Below, one piece after another: positions 32,940-39,860 of a DNA stretch of 39,860 bases. The translations under genes and the position numbers were made by a program. The first letter of the stretch is position 1. The number at the start of each line of letters is the position of its first letter. The stretch comes from CAYVXE01 sp964455375 (lineage in GTDB: Bacteria; Zhuqueibacterota; Zhuqueibacteria; Oceanimicrobiales; Oceanimicrobiaceae): contig CAYVXE010000033.1 of assembly GCA_964455375.1 (NCBI GenBank), forward strand, positions 1 through 39,860, given 5' to 3'. The notes under the pieces are model-generated. The model was given only the letters and a program-made list of their open reading frames with translations, was not told the origin of the DNA and made no database searches.

Positions 32940-33851
32940 GTGTTTGCAAAAAAAAACAGCCTAACCATTGCCGTTATCTGGCTTATTCTTTTGTGCACAG
33001 GTGTTATCTGGTATTTCTCCGATACCAGCACGTTGAAAAAAATCAATAAAGGGATAGGTACATTCGAGAAAAAACTCGCAGACTCACAATCGAAAGTGAA
33101 ACGTCTCACCGAGGTAGAATCCCTGCATAAAGAAATTAATGAAAAATGGCAGAATCGCCCAAAACGTATCATCACCGCAGATGAACCGTCTTCAACAATT
33201 TCTTATCTCTATAAAATAATATCCGATCACAACCTGAACATTTACTACGATTTTGTTTTAAACGACAAAAAGGAAGTTAACAAAGTTACAAAATTTAATT
33301 TCACCATTAAAGGCGAAGGCCCGTATGAGGACATTTACCGGATGATCTGGTACTTAACCTACGAGCCGATATTGTACAAAATAAATTCACTAACCCTGAA
33401 AAAACACGCTCTGAACTCCGACTATTTGCGTTTCACCATGAAACTCCAGGGCTTTTCCGTGGAATCTGAACCGGATTCTTTAGAGGATAATTCTAATTTC
33501 AGATTAACGAATTTCAACCGCACAATCAGGCAGCACGACATATTTACCCCGTTAATCGTGACGACCCCAAAAACAGTTGCTCAAAAAACAACCACAGTAA
33601 AAACAGGCCCCAAATTACCTCCCAAGTTGCCAGGCCAGATTGATGCTGAAAAGGCTTCTTTGAAAGCCGTAACCAGCACATCTATTTTCATCTCCGAAGG
33701 GAAATCCGGGGTAAAACAGCTCAAAGTTGGAGATAAAGTCTATTTGGGGAAACTGGTAGCAATCGACCAAAAAAACAATCTGGCCGTTTTCGTCATTGAA
33801 AAACTGGGCAAGCGTAAAAAAATCACCCTCTCTCTGGACGAGAGAAAATAA
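32940..33851 (+). CDS. PilO-like alignment protein with PilP-like C-terminal domain
   Basis: This protein is 303 residues. One N-terminal membrane helix (about 6-26, LTIAVIWLILLCTGVIWYF) leads to a coiled coil and a PilO-like ferredoxin fold (about 80-175; NFTIKGEGPYEDIYRMIWYL). After a Pro/Thr-rich linker (about 198-240), the last 60 residues form a small beta domain (STSIFISEGKSGVKQLKVGD, YLGKLVAIDQKNNLAVFVI). This resembles the PilP/GspC HR region that contacts the secretin. The protein may therefore combine two alignment proteins. The start is a GTG at 32940, the only initiator that keeps the membrane helix intact; its ribosome site is weak. It lies 20 bases after the PilM-PilN fusion. 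Confidence 0.75.
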   Translation: MFAKKNSLTIAVIWLILLCTGVIWYFSDTSTLKKINKGIGTFEKKLADSQSKVKRLTEVESLHKEINEKWQNRPKRIITADEPSSTISYLYKIISDHNLNIYYDFVLNDKKEVNKVTKFNFTIKGEGPYEDIYRMIWYLTYEPILYKINSLTLKKHALNSDYLRFTMKLQGFSVESEPDSLEDNSNFRLTNFNRTIRQHDIFTPLIVTTPKTVAQKTTTVKTGPKLPPKLPGQIDAEKASLKAVTSTSIFISEGKSGVKQLKVGDKVYLGKLVAIDQKNNLAVFVIEKLGKRKKITLSLDERK

Positions 33852-33941
33852 CCTCTTCAATTTGTATACAAGGAAGGTATATATCTAATAAAGCAATCTC
33901 AATTTCACTTGTCGGTCAGGCTGAAGTAAGAAACAACTTTT

Positions 33942-33970
33942 TTGACAGTCTCAACAGAGTCAAACATAAT
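33942..33970 (+). promoter_or_regulatory. Sigma-70-like promoter before the secretin gene
   Basis: TTGACA (33942-33947), exactly 17 bases, then CATAAT (33965-33970), one mismatch from TATAAT. Transcription would start near 33977, leaving about 20 leader bases before the ATG at 33997 and making the upstream GTG at 33982 an unlikely start. It would let the secretin and minor-pilin genes be expressed apart from the motor genes. It lies in a 145-base spacer with no other feature. Confidence 0.6.
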
Positions 33971-33996
33971 TTTTAACAAAGGTGAGTCACATTTTT

Positions 33997-35211
33997 ATGA
34001 AGCGTCAAAAATTATTTTTTAAAAATATTCTGATAATAACGATTCTCCTCTTTTCACAGGTAAACGCGCAGGAAACCATACCGCGGAATATCCGGCCCGG
34101 CGAATTAATTTCATTAGACCGCTCAATTCCACTAAAGACCGCTCTGGATATTCTAAGCCAGTACAGTCTGAAATACGAAGGAAAAATTATCATCGACCCG
34201 CAAGGAAAAACATCACCCATCAATGTGATGGTGAACAACATGTACTGGAAACGGGCGTTAGAGTACATTTTGCGTTCGAATCTAATGAAGTATGATGAAA
34301 AAGATAAATATTACGAAGTGGTTCCGCTCATTCAGCCAGGGGCAAAAAAGAAGCAGGAGAGCGGTTTTGACACCCAAACCAGAGAAATTGAAATCAATGC
34401 AATCTTTTTTGAGGCCGACTACCAGACCCTCGTAGAAGCTGGTATTGACTGGTCTCTGGCAAAAAACGGACAAGTCAAAATCAACGGAAATTTTGCCTCC
34501 CAACTCAGCAAGGATTTGTTTGGCGCCCAGGTTAAAACAACTAAAAACTCCTGGGACATCTTTGCGTTACTGCGCACGTTTGAAACATTAGACAAAGGTG
34601 AAGTCATCGCTAATCCGCAAATCAAAGTCATCGACGGTGAACAGGGAAAAATCAAAGTGGGGACGAACTTCTTTTTGACAACCCGCGATTTCGCCGGTAA
34701 CACCCGCTTTACCGAATATGAATCAGGAATCATTTTGACCGTTTTACCAATCGTTGTCGGCTCCGGTGATTCCACATTTATTCATCTGGAAATAAAGACC
34801 GAGCGCAGCAGCCTCTTCCCCGACCCCAATGCGATCACCAAATCCATCACCGAAAGCAACACCAAAGTGTTACTCTTGAATGGCGAAGACACCGTCATTG
34901 CCGGTCTTTTCACACACGAGACCGCAAACAGCAGGCGGGGCATTCCAATTTTAAAAGATCTGCCCGGCTGGTTTTTCGGGCTCAGATATCTCTTCGGTTT
35001 TGAATCGAAAAAGCTCGTTAAAAAGGAGCTGATAATCGTATTGCAGGCGAGCGTGGTGCCGACCATCAAGGAAAGAATCGCCATGCGCCTGGGCCAGAGA
35101 AAAGCATCCGTGGAGCGAAAACGGCTGGAATTTCTCAGAAGAATCCGCCAGCTTAAAGCAAAACAAAGTACGAACAAACGGCAACCCTCCAACCGACGCA
35201 GGAGCAGGTAA
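33997..35211 (+). CDS. Compact secretin (PilQ/GspD family)
   Basis: This is an outer-membrane ring protein of 404 residues, far shorter than usual PilQ or GspD (about 600-750). A signal peptide (ILIITILLFSQVNAQ) is followed by an N0/STN-like domain (about 28-105; LKTALDILSQYSLKYEGKII). A short linker leads straight into the secretin domain (about 120-355). That domain has INAIFFEADYQTLVEAGIDW, the EVIANPQIKVIDGEQGKIKVG gate-region strand, and ending strands VLLLNGEDTVIAGLFTHE and GIPILKDLPG...FFGLRYLFG. The KH-like N1-N3 domains appear to be absent. A basic tail (RLEFLRRIRQLKAKQ...RRRSR) ends the chain. AAAGGTGA (33978-33985) and the promoter support this ATG. It is immediately followed by the first minor pilin-like gene (TAAATG). 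Confidence 0.88.
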   Translation: MKRQKLFFKNILIITILLFSQVNAQETIPRNIRPGELISLDRSIPLKTALDILSQYSLKYEGKIIIDPQGKTSPINVMVNNMYWKRALEYILRSNLMKYDEKDKYYEVVPLIQPGAKKKQESGFDTQTREIEINAIFFEADYQTLVEAGIDWSLAKNGQVKINGNFASQLSKDLFGAQVKTTKNSWDIFALLRTFETLDKGEVIANPQIKVIDGEQGKIKVGTNFFLTTRDFAGNTRFTEYESGIILTVLPIVVGSGDSTFIHLEIKTERSSLFPDPNAITKSITESNTKVLLLNGEDTVIAGLFTHETANSRRGIPILKDLPGWFFGLRYLFGFESKKLVKKELIIVLQASVVPTIKERIAMRLGQRKASVERKRLEFLRRIRQLKAKQSTNKRQPSNRRRSR

Positions 35212-35685
35212 ATGGGACAAAGCGAACTACTTCTGGTCATCGGCTCCATCGTTATTTTTGGCCTGATATCTCTGTCGGTTAACCGGCATATTCTGGTAAA
35301 TTCGGAAGCGGTTTACGGCCAACAAGCAGAGCTGTATGCCGTGAGTGTCGCGCAACGTTATATCGAAGAGGCGAAGATGAAAGCATTTGATGAAAACGCC
35401 ATCAACAACAGCATTGGCAACCCTAGCGGCTTTAGATACCCGGCAACAGATGGTGAAGTTTACCCTTCTTTTGACGACGTAGATGATTTCGACAATTTTT
35501 CCAGCACGCTTACCGATTTTGGAACCATGAATGTCGCTATTACGGTGGGCTATGTAACTGCTGTAAATCTCGATTCCGTTGTGAGCACCAAAACGTATTA
35601 CAAAAAAATGACTGTGACTGTACAAAGCGACTATTTAAATCACCCGGTAAAAGCTGCATACGTATTTGCGTACCAGAAAGATTAA
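35212..35685 (+). CDS. Minor-pilin-like protein (MGQ-type N-terminus)
   Basis: This protein is 157 residues. The start MGQSELLLVIGSIVIFGLIS is a hydrophobic helix directly after Met-Gly, as in the truncated gene at 25683. A spacer helix (YGQQAELYAVSVAQRYIEEA) and a small beta-rich C-terminal half follow (for example MNVAITVGYVTAVNLDSV and TYYKKMTVTVQSDY), in the manner of PilV/GspI minor pilins. There is no basic leader and no canonical prepilin peptidase site other than the Gly2 position; a Glu lies at residue 5. The ATG touches the secretin stop, so coupling is expected. Family assignment rests on topology and position. Confidence 0.65.
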   Translation: MGQSELLLVIGSIVIFGLISLSVNRHILVNSEAVYGQQAELYAVSVAQRYIEEAKMKAFDENAINNSIGNPSGFRYPATDGEVYPSFDDVDDFDNFSSTLTDFGTMNVAITVGYVTAVNLDSVVSTKTYYKKMTVTVQSDYLNHPVKAAYVFAYQKD

Positions 35686-35699
35686 CACGAGGCGGTTAG

Positions 35700-36263
35700 A
35701 TGTTACAACTAATTGGCAGCATCGTTATCGGGAGCTTATTATTACTGGGCATGATTACTTTTTACGGGGATGTGACCGAATATTCAAACAAAAAACTGTT
35801 TGAGGAACTGACCCAGGAGAGAACAGCCTCACTCATGGAAATCATTGAATACGATTTTCAACGCATCGGCAGCGGCATGAACTATCCTTCCGAAGCCATC
35901 ATCGACACTGCAAAATTTACGTTCTGGGCAGACGTGAACAAAGATGGAACTCCCGATTCTGTGGTTTACTACACCAGTATTTCCGATTCTGCATCGGCAA
36001 CGCCAAATCCCAATGACGTCATTTTGTACCGGGAAGTAAACGGTGTAAGAACAATCGACGCTGCAGAAGGCGTGACCGGTTTCACCGTTGATTTCCTCGA
36101 TGTCACCGGTGTACACACAACAGATCTAAAAACCATTCGTATGTTAGATGTCTCGTTAACGATGCAAAGCACCAGCGCTTACGATACGACCTATGCGACA
36201 GCGATATGGACAAAGCGCATCGTACCTGCCAATTTAAACAGAATGACCAATATCAATTATTGA
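35700..36263 (+). CDS. Minor-pilin-like protein (PilW/GspJ-like topology)
   Basis: This protein is 187 residues. It begins MLQLIGSIVIGSLLLLGMI, a hydrophobic helix at the extreme N-terminus with no leader. It continues with TQERTASLMEIIEYDFQRIG, a helix typical of PilW/GspJ-type minor pilins (a run ending in xxDFxRIG). The C-terminal half is beta-rich: VVYYTSISDS, DVILYREVNGV, VTGFTVDFLDVTG and TIRMLDVSLTMQS. It probably caps or primes the fibre. GAGG sits about eight bases before the ATG. It lies 14 bases after the previous gene and 12 before the next, clearly in one operon. Confidence 0.65.
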   Translation: MLQLIGSIVIGSLLLLGMITFYGDVTEYSNKKLFEELTQERTASLMEIIEYDFQRIGSGMNYPSEAIIDTAKFTFWADVNKDGTPDSVVYYTSISDSASATPNPNDVILYREVNGVRTIDAAEGVTGFTVDFLDVTGVHTTDLKTIRMLDVSLTMQSTSAYDTTYATAIWTKRIVPANLNRMTNINY

Positions 36264-36275
36264 GGTTGCTTTATT

Positions 36276-37442
36276 ATGGGCCGCGCTTTGCTGATCATCG
36301 TTCTCGGATTTTCCGCCATCTTTAGCATGACCATGTTTAACGTGACGGCAAACCAGCAACGATCGTCACGTGCCATATTAAAACAGTATGAAACATGGCT
36401 GCGGCACAATGCTTCCGAAAGCGCCATGAATGTCGGCCTCTCCCTTTTATACCAAAATCCTGACATTACCGGAACCTATTCCGGTTCATTTACCAACGTA
36501 AATTTTTCCGTCACCGGAACGCATATTCCGGTTGACTCTGTGAATGAAGCAAAAAGAATTCTGGTTAGCACTCAGGTCAATTATGATGGCATCACCGATA
36601 CGACCACCGCAGTTTATATGCAACCGGCTTATTCTTATTTTTACGATTTTTTTGAAAGGTGGAAAACAAGACCTAAATACAGTACAGGTGAAATAATTGA
36701 CGGCCCCATTTACGTAAAAGAAAGAATTAAAACAGACGGCACACCAGTATTTATGAACAAAGTGATTTCTGCAAATGCCAGCATCGATGCTACCGGTGGC
36801 CTACCGAAATTTTATGGCGGTGTTGAACTGGGAACCGATTCTATCCCGCTTGACAATTCAGTTGTGGCCGCTCTTATCGATACAATCAACATTAAAAATA
36901 TTCTCCCCGATACGGATGAATTCTGGCTCACACTAATGGGTACTTCCTACAAAGATTCCATACCAAACCTGGGTATCGTTAATACCGGTTTCATCACTGA
37001 CCTCAACGGCGTCCTTATGACCGCACCGGGAAGCAACCAGGATATCCATATCCAGGGAACATTAGACGGACGGTTGACGATTTACAGTGACCGCGATATT
37101 CGTATTGAAAATAATATCACGTATACGACCCCTAATGCTTTTCTAGGTTTAATCGCAAAACGCGATGTGACAGTTGCCGACAATTCCCCGGATAGTACAA
37201 CTGTTATCGACGCCTCAATTATGGCTTTAGAGAACTTTAACGTAGAGCATTATGACACCTTGCCCGATATGGGGACTCTCATAGTTTTTGGCTCCCTCAT
37301 CCGAAAAAATTGGCGTCCAACGGGTAGCCCGGGCACTGGCTACACCCTGAACCATGTTTACGACCCCAGACTGCGCACACAAGCACCTCCCTACTTTCCC
37401 CGCATCACAAACCGAATCGAAATGCTTTACCGCAGCAATTAA
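36276..37442 (+). CDS. Large pilus-tip-like protein (PilX/DUF4900-like)
   Basis: This protein is 388 residues. It starts MGRALLIIVLGFSAIFSMTM, a Met-Gly plus hydrophobic helix as in the two preceding genes, followed by a polar helix (YETWLRHNASESAMNVGLS). The remainder resembles PilX-like and DUF4900-like surface proteins found beside type IV pilus genes. Later parts are rich in beta strands typical of right-handed repeats: IHIQGTLDGRLTIYSDRDIR, IENNITY, FLGLIAKRDVTV and MALENFNVEHYDT. It may be a tip or adhesin-like subunit. GAGG (36262-36265) precedes the ATG. It is the last pilus gene before a spacer with repeats and a gap. Confidence 0.6.
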   Translation: MGRALLIIVLGFSAIFSMTMFNVTANQQRSSRAILKQYETWLRHNASESAMNVGLSLLYQNPDITGTYSGSFTNVNFSVTGTHIPVDSVNEAKRILVSTQVNYDGITDTTTAVYMQPAYSYFYDFFERWKTRPKYSTGEIIDGPIYVKERIKTDGTPVFMNKVISANASIDATGGLPKFYGGVELGTDSIPLDNSVVAALIDTINIKNILPDTDEFWLTLMGTSYKDSIPNLGIVNTGFITDLNGVLMTAPGSNQDIHIQGTLDGRLTIYSDRDIRIENNITYTTPNAFLGLIAKRDVTVADNSPDSTTVIDASIMALENFNVEHYDTLPDMGTLIVFGSLIRKNWRPTGSPGTGYTLNHVYDPRLRTQAPPYFPRITNRIEMLYRSN

Positions 37443-37547
37443 TTGCAGAACGCCCATGCACGAATTGCCCTTTCTGATTTTTATCGGTACAACTTTGTTC
37501 CTCTGTATTTCACACTCGTTGGAGCTATCCCAAAAGTCAATAAATGT

Positions 37548-37705
37548 TGTCATTTCTCCCTCAGACCGGAATGACANNNNNNNNNNNNNNNNNNNNNNNN
37601 NNNNNNNNNNNNNNNNNNNNNNNNNNNNNNNNNNNNNNNNNNNNNNNNNNNNNNNNNNNNNNNNNNNNNNNNNNNNCAAATCGGGGCATTTTAGACAGCC
37701 CCAAC
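37548..37705 (+). repeat. GGAATGACA repeat, copy split by a 100-N gap
   Basis: The left part (37548-37576) ends GACCGGAATGACA and the right part (37677-37705) begins CAAATCGGGGCATTTTAG. In the intact copy at 29513-29570 these two parts are adjacent, sharing the CA at the junction. The gap may therefore be very small, or may hide a tandem array that the assembler collapsed. Confidence 0.75.
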
Positions 37706-37793
37706 GTAATTATCAAAGAATAGAACGTTTCAGGCAATGAGCCTTTGGCTCAGTCGCCAGGTTAATTCGAAGTCGAAACTTCTTGTCAACTGT

Positions 37794-37817
37794 GTTCCAA
37801 AATTGAAATTTTGCAAG
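37794..37817. repeat. Palindromic repeat, degenerate copy 3
   Basis: GTTCCAAAAT-TGAA-ATTTTGCAAG: the left arm is intact, the right arm has two changes. Same family as 26106-26129 and 29582-29605, again downstream of a GGAATGACA repeat. Confidence 0.6.
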
Positions 37818-37927
37818 ATACAAAAATCGTTACTCGTCAGGATGCACTTCTTCTTGACTTTTCGCCATTTTGAGTCTGTAGCAGGTATAAATAAATTGTT
37901 GTATATGCGCAAGAATAAATGGAGGTT

Positions 37928-38038
37928 ATGGTAATTGACTCCCGCTCTACACACCTATCCGGCATGCCGCGCCGCGTTCATTCTATAACCCCGAAAAAAT
38001 TAATTTATTATCAACGTAGAACTAAATGCAAACGATAA
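37928..38038 (+). CDS. Doubtful 36-codon frame overlapping the next gene start
   Basis: ATG at 37928 preceded by GGAGG (only two bases spacing), running MVIDSRSTHLSGMP... to a TAA at 38036-38038, ten bases after the ATG of the TPR gene. That gene lacks a ribosome site, so coupled translation is conceivable. The peptide is basic and unlike anything recognised; it may be chance. Confidence 0.2.
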   Translation: MVIDSRSTHLSGMPRRVHSITPKKLIYYQRRTKCKR

Positions 38039-39860
38039 ATCAGCATTCTGACAAAAAGGCGTTCGACCTTATAAGAGCATTGGGAAATGCTTATCTCGAA
38101 AACGGCGAAAACAGCAAAGCAATTGACAAATATCAAACCGTGTACAGCCAGGGAGTTTATGACAAGGGATTAATTCGCAATTATGCTCTTGCCCTTGCAG
38201 GTATCGAACAAACAGATGAAAAAGCGAAAACAGTCTACAGGAAGGCCGTTGAAAGCGACGAAGAAGACGAAACGCTTTATTTAACGCTGTCGTCACTTTT
38301 TATAAAGCACGATATCACATCTACGCCCGCCCTCAGAATTTTCCGACGAGCATTAAAATATACACCACCGTTTGAGTCCAGGTTAAAAAACGCCATCGAA
38401 CACATTTTCCTCCAGACTGCCGAAAACTTGAATATGTCGGAGGTGCAGCAAACGTTGCTGGAATGCAGCGACCAGCCGGAATTACTAACCATCTTCCTCT
38501 CTGCTGCATGGCGTGGAGGGAAATTCGATGAAACCGTTCATATTCTTAAAAACTTGTTTTTAAAATCCGACGGTCAACCACTCTATTTAAACGCACTGTG
38601 TAAAACATTCCTTGAAAAAAAATCCCGGGCAGATGAAGTCGAATTAAAATGTACTTTTTCAACGCTTGATATTCAGTATTGCTTAAAATACAGAAATCCA
38701 AACCAACATGCCATCCATCGCATCAAAGATATCGACTTTAATCTCGACCTTAAAAACCTTTTTTTCAACTTCCGGAAAGGCAACGCGGAGGCCGGAGACG
38801 GGGAGACCTTTCAAGAAAATCAGTCCATTGCATCGCTGAAAATTCTGGATGAATTAAAAAATATTCCCATTGACTTTGAAACGAGTTTCAACCTCAGTAA
38901 TGATTTTATTGCGAAACTAAATGACTATCAAAAGAAGCATTTTCCGCAATTTCAGACCACAACCACATCTTTGCAAAATCTGCCCAATTTTAACACCCTG
39001 GCAATTTACGATGTAAATGACTTCTCTAACCGCTCCGAAATTTCAAAGTTGCCGTTCATCACATTTCTAAATCTGTTACAGGATGAGTGTTCGAAAACAA
39101 AAGAAAACCTCGTCCTGCGGTTGGAAAACGGTCTGGTAATTCTGAGTACCGCACTGGAAAAAAATCTTTTCCATGCTGTCGAAACCCGTGCTAAATTACA
39201 ACACTACAACCAACTTGTAGATTCCACAGAGACGATTCAATTGAAAACAACCTTGCATCATTCACCTACTGCTTTTATAGAACTAGAAAATCAAGGGCTC
39301 AAGGAGCTCAGAAAAGGCTTTAAGATACATCAGTTAAGCTGCAACAATGACCGGCTTAACCGGAAAGAGGAAAGGCGGACTGAAACTATTCAAAATGATA
39401 TCATCGTGTCTGAGGCAATTGTACACAAACTGAATTCGCCGAATTTTATAAAAACCGGAGATTACCGGCTGCCTTATTTCCCGCACTCGCACACCATTTA
39501 TAAAGTCGAAAAAACGGATGCCGGGAATTCAAATGTTAACCTATTACCTGTAAACAGCAAGAATGAAACACCGATACAGCCGGTAGAAACTCCAACATCT
39601 GAGATACAAACAAACAATCAGAATGCCGTCCGGTTGCATCCGGTAAATTCAAAAAATAGTGTACCGGAAACCAAGTTAAATAATAATGGCGTCCGTCCTA
39701 AACTGGGAAAATATGAAATTATAGAAACTCTGAAAGAGACCGCGCTTACTTCGACTTTTAAAGGATATGATTCTCAACTCGAACGAGCCGTTATCTTAAA
39801 AGCTTATAAGCTGAATGCTTTTGCAGAGTGTAAAGATTTTCTTTCTCTGCGCCAGCAATT
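38026..39860 (+). CDS. TPR - degenerate cyclase-like - kinase-like protein, cut by window end
   Basis: Translation from the ATG at 38026 gives 611 uninterrupted codons to the window edge. The order matches the protein at 22947-25427. TPR-like helices fill about 10-240 (LIRALGNAYLENGENSKAID against LVIMIMALGDAYLEKGLYAE). A cyclase-like fold covers about 326-502 (LAIYDVNDFS, then LRLENGLVILS, aligning with TTNGFLIF). A linker (505-558) carries two similar stretches, LLPVNSKNETPIQP and LHPVNSKNSVPE. The start of a kinase N-lobe (KLGKYEIIETLKETALTSTF, from 561) keeps the lysine in VILKAY (K592) but lacks glycines in the loop, so it may also be a pseudokinase; the deciding motifs lie beyond the window. 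It has no clear Shine-Dalgarno site. Confidence 0.85.
   Translation, partial: MQTINQHSDKKAFDLIRALGNAYLENGENSKAIDKYQTVYSQGVYDKGLIRNYALALAGIEQTDEKAKTVYRKAVESDEEDETLYLTLSSLFIKHDITSTPALRIFRRALKYTPPFESRLKNAIEHIFLQTAENLNMSEVQQTLLECSDQPELLTIFLSAAWRGGKFDETVHILKNLFLKSDGQPLYLNALCKTFLEKKSRADEVELKCTFSTLDIQYCLKYRNPNQHAIHRIKDIDFNLDLKNLFFNFRKGNAEAGDGETFQENQSIASLKILDELKNIPIDFETSFNLSNDFIAKLNDYQKKHFPQFQTTTTSLQNLPNFNTLAIYDVNDFSNRSEISKLPFITFLNLLQDECSKTKENLVLRLENGLVILSTALEKNLFHAVETRAKLQHYNQLVDSTETIQLKTTLHHSPTAFIELENQGLKELRKGFKIHQLSCNNDRLNRKEERRTETIQNDIIVSEAIVHKLNSPNFIKTGDYRLPYFPHSHTIYKVEKTDAGNSNVNLLPVNSKNETPIQPVETPTSEIQTNNQNAVRLHPVNSKNSVPETKLNNNGVRPKLGKYEIIETLKETALTSTFKGYDSQLERAVILKAYKLNAFAECKDFLSLRQQ

Larger units (their letters stand above)
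37443..38025. other. Gene-poor spacer with repeat, assembly gap and degenerate palindrome
   Basis: A 583-base stretch between the tip-like gene and the second pseudokinase-type gene. It contains the interrupted GGAATGACA repeat (37548-37705) with 100 N at 37577-37676, a degenerate GTTCCAAAAT palindrome (37794-37817), and a CGGCATGCCG palindrome (37960-37969). No convincing gene, terminator or promoter was seen apart from a doubtful 36-codon frame at 37928-38038. Confidence 0.6.

Noticed and set aside
34782..35249. 155-codon minus-strand frame across the secretin end
   Set aside because: Antisense of the secretin domain; no ribosome site or known fold.

Overview
The window looks like a scaffold piece from a diderm (outer-membrane) bacterium of moderate GC content. 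An MCE/Mla lipid-transport operon, a lipoprotein, a secretin, a SurA/PpiD-type foldase and SPOR/PEGA domains all require a periplasm and an outer membrane. The MGQQQ-LLLL type pilin-like proteins, the PilM-PilN style of the pilus genes and the dispersed GGTCGGAATGACA repeats suggest an uncultured lineage near Calditrichota/KSB1 in the FCB group. That placement is an inference from general resemblance, not from a marker-gene tree. Two 100-N runs (25758-25857 and 37577-37676) show that this is a draft scaffold, and both lie in or next to repeats.

Left third (1-15000), mostly minus strand. A SatD-family gene overlaps uvrB. A plus-strand parvulin-type foldase follows, closed by a strong bidirectional terminator. 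Then comes a minus-strand signalling group: an NtrC-type sigma-54 activator, a membrane-anchored lytic transglycosylase, a GAF protein carrying only the His-phosphotransfer helices of a kinase, and a REC-histidine kinase. Next is an MlaE-MlaF-MlaD-lipoprotein operon for phospholipid trafficking, and then a partner-switching trio (SpoIIE-type phosphatase with GAF, RsbW-like kinase, STAS antagonist).

Middle (15418-25427), plus strand. A textbook -24/-12 sigma-54 promoter precedes a Ser/Thr phospho-signalling set: a receptor kinase with periplasmic PEGA repeats, a double-FHA protein with a periplasmic FG-GAP propeller between two membrane helices, a membrane-anchored PP2C phosphatase, a small membrane TPR protein, and a TPR/degenerate-cyclase/pseudokinase protein.

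Right (25683-39860), plus strand. A type IV pilus or type II secretion-like machine follows: a pilin-like gene cut by a gap, PilC, PilB, PilT, a PilM-PilN-SPOR fusion, a PilO-PilP-like fusion, an unusually compact secretin, and three minor-pilin-like proteins. Beyond it lies a second copy of the TPR/degenerate-cyclase/kinase-like architecture, cut by the window end.

The best candidate for an undescribed system is the joint locus 15418-39860: a pilus/secretion machine physically embedded in a Ser/Thr phosphorylation circuit (active kinase, phosphatase, FHA reader, paired pseudokinase-like scaffolds) whose first gene has a sigma-54 promoter. A sigma-54 activator lies about 6 kb upstream of that promoter. 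The functional link is inferred from gene order and domain content.
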